Assembly: GCA_030272585.1 (NCBI GenBank)
Contig: BSYQ01000009.1
Span: 248,001-312,000, forward strand
Source: Bryopsis sp. KO-2023
Taxonomy: Eukaryota > Chlorophyta > Ulvophyceae > Bryopsidales > Bryopsidaceae
Direction: 5' to 3'
Length of the DNA stretch: 64,000 nt
The translations under genes and the position numbers were made by a program. Positions 57,636 to 64,000 of the stretch are shown here, piece after piece. The notes under the pieces are model-generated. The model worked only from the letters and a program-made list of their open reading frames with translations, had not been told where the DNA came from and made no database searches. Position 1 is the stretch's first letter; every line of letters starts with the position of its first letter.

Positions 57636-60287
57636 ATGGCTGACCGTGAACACGCATTGGCAGTGCGCGAGCCTCAAGTTGAAGAGCCAGGGATTGAACC
57701 TGAGTTCGATGAGGAATTGCCTGACGCACCCAATGTTGTGTATCAACAAATAAACGTCCAGAACATCCACAATGTCCAGCAAGCAGCTGTCGACATAGAC
57801 ATGGGAGCTGATGCGGAAGCCTTAAGAGAGGATGTGGATGCGGTCCATGACCGTGTGGACGATTTAGCCCACGGGCTAAGGGGTCACCTGCAGCAAGTTG
57901 ACCAGACACTGGGGCAGAGGCTAGCCCATACTGAGGCCTCTGTGTCGAACCAACTGGCTGGCGCATCAGAGGTGATCGGGCAGGCGCTGGAAACACAGCA
58001 CCAGCATGCGCAACAGGTTGAGGCCACACAGCATGCGGTGGTGTCGCAACAGCAGAAGCTGGATTCAGTAGCGGCTCAACATAGTCGATACGAGCAGAGG
58101 CTATTACGCCAAGATATCGACCATAGGAAAGAAAGAGCCGAGATCAAAGCTTCTGTGGATGCAATAACGAGGAGAATGGATGCCGCAGACATCTTAGCGG
58201 ACTCTCGTTTTGCTGACCTAAAAGAAGCAACTGAAGCATCAGCACTTCAGTTAAAACAACTCTCCGAGTTATCCCTTGTTCAAGGGCGGAGAATTGAAGG
58301 CTTATTAGGAACTGTTGCGGATTCCAACGAAAAAGTCGAACGGACTCTAGAATTGTTTCGGGAGTCCTTGCACAAACAAGGTGCTGAGGTGAAGCGTTTG
58401 CAGAGCTCAAGAGTAGCAATTCAAAAAGATTTGATTGCCTTGGAGAAAAAGGCATCCAAGACCTGGGATCAGCAGCAAGATGCAGCTGATGTGGTTGCCT
58501 TAAGATTATCTGGCCTGGAACGAAGCATGGAGGATGTGAGTGGCGGAAGTCAGAGTGCCCAAAGTGGAAGTGATGCTCGTGCAGTATCACCAGAGCGAGA
58601 AGAATCAACTTCTCCTGAGCCTGAGGACTCAGCCTTTGGGATGCCGCTGCCGAAGAAATCAGTAAAGCAGTTGGCTGCATCATGGCCGCCACTGGACCAG
58701 AGCTTCGCGGTAGGAATGGTTGGGGCAGGAACCTCAACAATACCGGCTCCTCCAGCAGTACAGGTCGAGGAGGGTGAAATTGTTGCTGCAGAAGCACCAC
58801 CATGCACTGCAGTGGACAGCGCACCAGACGCTGATTTCACATTCCCTCAATTGATACCTCCAAGTACAAGAGCTCAGCCTGGAGTACGCATCTCAGAACC
58901 CGACTCTGCCGATGGATCACGTAGACCCACACGAACTAACCCAAGAGTTCTCTCCTCAGCAGAAGTGTTATATCAAATTGACCTTGAGCGTGCTAAGGCA
59001 CAGGTCCGAGAAGAGAAAGGAAAAGAACCCATGCAGATCCCCACACGTACTGGAAGATTGGGACTTGGGTTAAGTGCTTTGGGAGCAAGGGTAGAAAATA
59101 ATCCCTTTGCTGCACTTGGTTCATATGAGTCTACTGGTGGACCCAGTCGAGTTCCTCGCATGCGAGATAACTTTGGAGACCCTGGTGATGACGACCCAGA
59201 TGATGATGGCGGTGATGATTACCGCGACAGACGAAACCGCCCACCTTCCCGCATTCCAGGTGCGCCTGATGGCGGAGGTGGTGGCGGCGGTGGAGATGGT
59301 GGAGGCGGTGGACCTCCCGGTGGACCTCCTGGTGGAGGTGGAGGTGGAGGTGGCGCTGGACCAGCAGGGCCAGGACCTCCTAGGCAAGGACAGTGGTTGC
59401 CTAGCACCGTCAAGTTGCAAATGCCTCGCGCATTTAACGGAAGTGGAGAACCAAAAGCCCGTAAATGGCAAGTGCTCATGACGCGGTACTTGAGAACCTG
59501 CGGAGTGCATGAAGCACAGTGGCAATCGATTATGGCCACTAACCTTTATGGGGCTGCCTCGGATTGGTTAACGATGCAAGAGTTGAAAATTCACCGAGGT
59601 GAAAGACCACCCTTCCGTGACTGGATGGACTTCATGGATGGCTTAGCTACAGCTTTCGAATTCTCTAGTGATCGAGATGAAGCGTGGCGTGACCTCCACA
59701 AACTCAAGCAGACTGGAACCGTGAAACAGTTCGTTAAAGAGTTTCAGCGGTTAGTCTTGAGGATTCCAGACCTCGAAGAGGATCACCAGTATTTGCTCTT
59801 CGTGGATGGACTTAAAAGTGAAGTTCAGAAGTTAGTCGCAGCAACGGTACCTCGCGATGTCGAGGCCGCCATCATATCCGCCGAACGATTGGAAGCCCTT
59901 GGAGTTGGAACACAAGGCCAAGGAGGGCAAACCAATCAGAAAAAGAAAGGAGTCTGGCGTGGTGGAAGAAAGAAGAAAGGCCAGAATCAGGGTCAGCAGC
60001 AGCAGAACCCTACACCACCAGCCCAAGCACCACCACAAGCTGCCGCAGGAGTGCAACAGCAGCAGCAACAGCAACAAGGACGAGGAGGAGGACGTGGTGG
60101 TGGTGGTGGACGTGGACGCGGTGGTGGTAACCGTGGAAGAGGACAAGCCAATCAGGGAAGACAGAACCCCCAGGGGGGAGGGGGATATAATTGTTATCTT
60201 TGTGGAAAGAAGGGTCACCCTGTGAGGCAATGTCCTAGATTGGAGGAGGTGAAAAACCTCCCCGATGTAAAAAAAATGTTAAACTGA
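57636..60287 (+). CDS. gag: Family A Gag, copy 5
   Basis: Protein identical to copy 1; the base difference at 59007 is silent (both codons are Arg). Confidence 0.95.
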   Translation: MADREHALAVREPQVEEPGIEPEFDEELPDAPNVVYQQINVQNIHNVQQAAVDIDMGADAEALREDVDAVHDRVDDLAHGLRGHLQQVDQTLGQRLAHTEASVSNQLAGASEVIGQALETQHQHAQQVEATQHAVVSQQQKLDSVAAQHSRYEQRLLRQDIDHRKERAEIKASVDAITRRMDAADILADSRFADLKEATEASALQLKQLSELSLVQGRRIEGLLGTVADSNEKVERTLELFRESLHKQGAEVKRLQSSRVAIQKDLIALEKKASKTWDQQQDAADVVALRLSGLERSMEDVSGGSQSAQSGSDARAVSPEREESTSPEPEDSAFGMPLPKKSVKQLAASWPPLDQSFAVGMVGAGTSTIPAPPAVQVEEGEIVAAEAPPCTAVDSAPDADFTFPQLIPPSTRAQPGVRISEPDSADGSRRPTRTNPRVLSSAEVLYQIDLERAKAQVREEKGKEPMQIPTRTGRLGLGLSALGARVENNPFAALGSYESTGGPSRVPRMRDNFGDPGDDDPDDDGGDDYRDRRNRPPSRIPGAPDGGGGGGGGDGGGGGPPGGPPGGGGGGGGAGPAGPGPPRQGQWLPSTVKLQMPRAFNGSGEPKARKWQVLMTRYLRTCGVHEAQWQSIMATNLYGAASDWLTMQELKIHRGERPPFRDWMDFMDGLATAFEFSSDRDEAWRDLHKLKQTGTVKQFVKEFQRLVLRIPDLEEDHQYLLFVDGLKSEVQKLVAATVPRDVEAAIISAERLEALGVGTQGQGGQTNQKKKGVWRGGRKKKGQNQGQQQQNPTPPAQAPPQAAAGVQQQQQQQQGRGGGRGGGGGRGRGGGNRGRGQANQGRQNPQGGGGYNCYLCGKKGHPVRQCPRLEEVKNLPDVKKMLN

Positions 60288-60544
60288 CCGCCAGGCAGGA
60301 AACTGCTTCGTCTGAGCCTGGCCGACGCAAACGTCGTAAGCGAAACAGAGTTCGTAGGCGGCGTAGGAAGCATAGATCAAAAGTAGGTGCCTCGAAAAAG
60401 GTTAAAAGTACTCACAGCGGCAAACCTGAGGAGCGGACTAGTACACCGCGTGAAGAGAGAACAGAGACACTCTCCACATCTACCCAATCGGCACATGACA
60501 ACTGCGATTGGAAAAATGAACAGAAGGAAAGCACACCGGATGAG

Positions 60545-63500
60545 ATGGACGCGCCTCATGCGTCATCTGCATCTCTTCCCTCTGTTAGTGAATCTGTGGG
60601 CTCATTGGAGTCGCAGAGTAGTCTACAGGAGTCCCTGCCTGCAGACGTAGACGATAGTGGGTCAGAAACAACCCAGCGGTCTACCACAGAGCGAGTTAAT
60701 GTGTCAGAAGTTCGATCAACTTCGTCAACCAAGGGTGACACATGCCCTCTGTTAAAAATTCAAGAAGTGCCTGTGAGAGGGTACGAAGTAAAAGCACGGA
60801 TCAAGACCACGGACCTTTATGCATTCATTGATTGTGGAAGTACCGCAAACTATATCAATGATAAGGTAGCGCGTGATCTCGGGTTGTCGATTACACCAAG
60901 CTCAAAGAGAGCAATGTTGGCAAACGGAGATATTAAAGAACTGGCTGGCAGCTGTAACAACCTCCGAGTAAAGATAGGAGGGCTAAAGTGCAAAATGAAA
61001 GCGGATTTGTTCCCAGACCTTGGTTATGACCTAATATTGGGCATGCCTTGGTTGCAGAAAGAAAACCCCCGCATAGACTTTCAGCAAAATGAGATTTCAG
61101 TTTGCAAAAACAGCCAAGTGTTTCATCTCCCGTTGCGTCATCCAACCCAAGAGAGTATTGAACCTGAACGAAAAGTACAATCGATACTGCAAGAAGTGCC
61201 AGTGACTGAGTGTTCAGCTAAACGAATGATGCGTCATCTCAAAACAGAGACAGCATTCATGGTTGTAGTGCAAGAATCTGAAGAGAAAGCTTTAGGCCAA
61301 CATGAATTGCCTGACGCAATAGAGCGAACACAGCCATTCAACACTGAGGATGAGATTGGCAAACTTATTCGTTCAGACACCCCTGCCGAAATTAAAAAGG
61401 TGGTAGAAACACACCGTGGTGTGTTCCCTCGGGATTTACCCCCAGGGATCCCTCCGAAGAGAAAAGGTCATGAGTTTAAGATAGACCTGGAGGATCCAAC
61501 ACCTATCCATCGTCCAATATACAAGCTTTCACCAGCAGAGCTGGATGAAGTGAAAGCACAAGTGGACTACCTTCTGGAACAGAAGAAAATCAAACCATCC
61601 GAGTCCCCTTGGGGCGCGCCAATCCTGTTTGTACCGAAAAAGGATGGAGGCTTAAGGATGTGTGTGGATTACAGGTGGATCAATAAGGTGACGGTGAAAA
61701 ACCGATATCCTTTACCCCTGCCAGAAGAATTGATGGATAGAGTGTTCAAAGCCAAAGTGTTCTCAAAGTTAGATCTGCGATCAGGCTATTGGCAATTTCC
61801 AGTAAGGCCATCTGATACAGATAAAACAGCGTTCCGCACGAGATACGGTCACTTTGAGTTTTTGGTAGCGCCTTTTGGGCTAACCAATTGCCCAGCGCAA
61901 TTCCAAACTCTAGTGCAAGACCTACTCGCAGAGTTTTTAGATGATTTTGTTGTTGTCTTTATCGATGACATACTCATCTTCTCTGAAAACATGGAACAGC
62001 ATGCCGAACACTTAGAGAAAGTCCTGTCGCGACTAGCAGAATATCAGCTTTTTGCTAAGGCAAGTAAAAGTGAGCTGGCTGTCGCAACAGTAGACTATCT
62101 TGGCTACCGCATTAGCGGAAGTGGGTTAAAACCACAGGAACAAAAAGTGAAGGCAGTGAAGGAGTGGAAGGAACTACAGAGTGTTAGTGATGTACGTAGC
62201 TTCCTTGGAATGGTTTCATACTACAGGAAATTCATTCCCCAGTTTGCACATGTTGCTGGACCACTCCATGACTTAGTGAAAAAAGACCATCCCTGGAGAT
62301 GGGGACAGGTTGAGCGTGGCGCATTCAATGAACTGAAAAAGCGTTTAAGTCAAGCTCCCGTCCTTATTTTTCCAGATGCGTCACTGCCTTACACTGTGAT
62401 CACTGATGCGTCGAATGAGGCCATCGGTGCCGTGTTAACACAGGATCACGGAGAGGGACTACAGCCAATAGCTTACCTCTCACGTAGATTCAAGCCTGCC
62501 GAGCTTAACTATGCACCATACGACAAAGAGTTGTGTGCAATATGTTATGCGATGGTGCAGTGGAGACATTATCTAGAAGGTTGTGCGGGTGGAGTAACAG
62601 TGTTCACTGACCACCAACCTCTGACGCATATTCTGTCGCAGAGGAACCTTTCTAGAACCCAAGCAAGATGGCTTGAGGCGGGGTACCTGACTTCGATCAA
62701 CCCCAAGATCTCCTATATCAAAGGCAAGGCTAATGTGTTAGCAGATGCTCTCTCCCGCAGTGTTCCTAAGCCCGTGGAAACTGCGATGAACATTTCCACT
62801 TGGCAAGTGCATCAAGCAAGCCAAGACGAGTGGAAACAAGCCCTCCAAGCTGATAACTCCTTGGTGAAGATATTGCGGAAGCTTGAGAGTGGCGAGGAAG
62901 TTGAGGGATATTTCCTCAGAGAGGGAATACTCTGGACGGTCCCAAAGAGAGGATTAGTCGAGAAAGTGGTGGTTCCTAAAGGCCAGCGCAATAAGATTAT
63001 GAAGGAGTGCCATGAGACACCTTCAGCAGGCCATACAGGACCAGCGCGAACAGGAGAAATCCTAGCGCGGCGATATTGGTGGAAGGGGTGGATGAATGAG
63101 TTGAAGGCATTTGTGCGCGAATGCCCTGTGTGCCAACAAATAAAGGCTGACACACAGAAGCCTATGGGCTTACTTCAACCCCTGCCAATACCTGAGCGGA
63201 AGTGGGAGCAGATTACCACTGACTTGGTGACAGATCTACCAGCATCCAATGGGTTTAGTGCTGTAGCTGTCTTTGTCGATAGACTTACCAAGTTTGTGCA
63301 TTTCGCCCCATGTACTAAAGAGATTACCGCTGCAGGATACGCCCAACTTTTTATCGAACATGTTTACCGCAACCATGGCCTACCTAAAGTGATTGTGTCT
63401 GATAGAGACCCTCGCTTTACCAGCAAGTTCTGGCAGACGCTTTTTAAAGCTCTGGGTACAGAGATTCGTATGAGTACAGCTTACCACCCTCAGACGGATG

Positions 63501-64000
63501 GGCAGAGTGAGGTTACCATACGTACTCTGGAAAATTTTCTAAGGCCATATGCTGAGAGGTATCCCCATAAGTGGGTTGAGTATTTACCTACAGCAGAGTT
63601 TGCAGCAAACAATGCAGTGAATGCGAGTACAGGGTTCGCACCTGCATACTTGATGTATGGATACCATCCAGAAACACCAAACATTGGTGGGACGGCAACG
63701 CAATTTCAAGTGGAAGCAGTTAAGACAATGGTAGCACGGATGGCACAGGACTTAGATACCGCAAAAGCATATTACTCTAGAGCGCAACACAGAATGTGTG
63801 TGAGTGCAAACAAGAAGAGGAAAGATATTGCTTTTGAGAAAGGGGATAAAGTCCTGATAAAAAGCCGTTTTATTCCGTTGGCTGCTTTGAACAAAGTGAG
63901 TCCAAAACTGCGCCGTCGATTTGTGGGTCCCTTTGAAATTGTGGAGAAAATATCAAAGGTGGCTTACAGAGTTCAACTTCCGGAAACATGGCTCATTCAC
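60545..64000 (+). CDS. pol: Family A Pol, copy 5 (3' end outside window)
   Basis: Protease, RT, RNase H and integrase are present as in copy 1. The window ends at about residue 1152, just before the chromodomain. Confidence 0.93.
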   Translation, partial: MDAPHASSASLPSVSESVGSLESQSSLQESLPADVDDSGSETTQRSTTERVNVSEVRSTSSTKGDTCPLLKIQEVPVRGYEVKARIKTTDLYAFIDCGSTANYINDKVARDLGLSITPSSKRAMLANGDIKELAGSCNNLRVKIGGLKCKMKADLFPDLGYDLILGMPWLQKENPRIDFQQNEISVCKNSQVFHLPLRHPTQESIEPERKVQSILQEVPVTECSAKRMMRHLKTETAFMVVVQESEEKALGQHELPDAIERTQPFNTEDEIGKLIRSDTPAEIKKVVETHRGVFPRDLPPGIPPKRKGHEFKIDLEDPTPIHRPIYKLSPAELDEVKAQVDYLLEQKKIKPSESPWGAPILFVPKKDGGLRMCVDYRWINKVTVKNRYPLPLPEELMDRVFKAKVFSKLDLRSGYWQFPVRPSDTDKTAFRTRYGHFEFLVAPFGLTNCPAQFQTLVQDLLAEFLDDFVVVFIDDILIFSENMEQHAEHLEKVLSRLAEYQLFAKASKSELAVATVDYLGYRISGSGLKPQEQKVKAVKEWKELQSVSDVRSFLGMVSYYRKFIPQFAHVAGPLHDLVKKDHPWRWGQVERGAFNELKKRLSQAPVLIFPDASLPYTVITDASNEAIGAVLTQDHGEGLQPIAYLSRRFKPAELNYAPYDKELCAICYAMVQWRHYLEGCAGGVTVFTDHQPLTHILSQRNLSRTQARWLEAGYLTSINPKISYIKGKANVLADALSRSVPKPVETAMNISTWQVHQASQDEWKQALQADNSLVKILRKLESGEEVEGYFLREGILWTVPKRGLVEKVVVPKGQRNKIMKECHETPSAGHTGPARTGEILARRYWWKGWMNELKAFVRECPVCQQIKADTQKPMGLLQPLPIPERKWEQITTDLVTDLPASNGFSAVAVFVDRLTKFVHFAPCTKEITAAGYAQLFIEHVYRNHGLPKVIVSDRDPRFTSKFWQTLFKALGTEIRMSTAYHPQTDGQSEVTIRTLENFLRPYAERYPHKWVEYLPTAEFAANNAVNASTGFAPAYLMYGYHPETPNIGGTATQFQVEAVKTMVARMAQDLDTAKAYYSRAQHRMCVSANKKRKDIAFEKGDKVLIKSRFIPLAALNKVSPKLRRRFVGPFEIVEKISKVAYRVQLPETWLIH

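Larger units (their letters stand above)
16017..64000 (+). repeat. Head-to-tail array of family A elements, 10,264-bp period
   Basis: LTRs start at 16017, 26281, 36545, 46809 and 57073, always 10,264 bp apart. Each period is one complete 10,089-bp element and a 175-bp spacer that is not part of the element. Four units are complete and the fifth runs off the right edge. The units are almost identical; I noted only three differing bases (23639, 59007, 60421). Confidence 0.95.
57073..64000 (+). mobile_element. Family A element, array copy 5 (cut by window edge)
   Basis: 5' LTR, gag and most of pol are in view; by the array period it should end near 67161. It is the most distinct unit, with private bases at 59007 and 60421. 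Its right-hand flank would show where the array stops. Confidence 0.93.

Noticed and set aside
16017-64000. CRISPR-like or satellite explanation for the 10,264-bp period
   Set aside because: The repeat unit is a complete retrotransposon plus a target-derived spacer, not short repeats with variable spacers.

Overview
This is eukaryotic nuclear DNA made almost wholly of Ty3/gypsy LTR retrotransposons of the chromovirus type: every pol C-terminus seen carries a GPF/Y module and a chromodomain. No host gene, rRNA or genuine tRNA gene was found. The host cannot be named from the sequence. The Pol style is compatible with a green or streptophyte alga, a lower plant or a basidiomycete, and the CpG-poor stretches hint at a CpG-methylating genome.

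Layout. (1) 1-3529, minus strand: the 5' part of an element I call family A (418-bp LTR, gag, first codons of pol), running off the left edge. (2) 3530-7078: non-coding, repeat-rich DNA that includes a probable third LTR family (candidate LTR 6526-7041 with a primer site at 6513-6524) and an unusual stretch full of the hexamer CTGCGC. (3) 7079-14233, minus strand: a complete-looking 7155-bp element (family B) with 319-bp LTRs differing at one base and a 5-bp target duplication TTTCC. (4) 14234-15393, plus strand: a broken relic, only the Pol C-terminus and a possible LTR. (5) 15394-16016: unassigned. (6) 16017-64000, plus strand: a head-to-tail array of family A, four complete copies and a fifth cut by the window edge, with an exact 10,264-bp period made of a 10,089-bp element plus a 175-bp non-element spacer.

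Family A has the order LTR, primer-binding site, gag, pol (-1 frame), a third ORF (604 aa, coiled coil, basic patch, Cys/His cluster, no recognised family), purine tract, LTR. Gag would build the particle, Pol supplies protease, reverse transcriptase/RNase H and integrase, and the chromodomain probably steers integration to marked chromatin. The role of the third protein is unknown. Family B has only gag and pol, also in a -1 overlap with a canonical slippery heptamer.

Most notable: the tandem array and what its target duplications say about its origin; the extra zinc-cluster ORF with its own TATA-like box; a 4.5-kb stretch of family B (most of pol and its 3' tail) with one CpG while gag and the LTRs of the same element are CpG-rich; tRNA-like modules inside the family B LTR; and one primer-binding sequence shared by three otherwise different LTR families.
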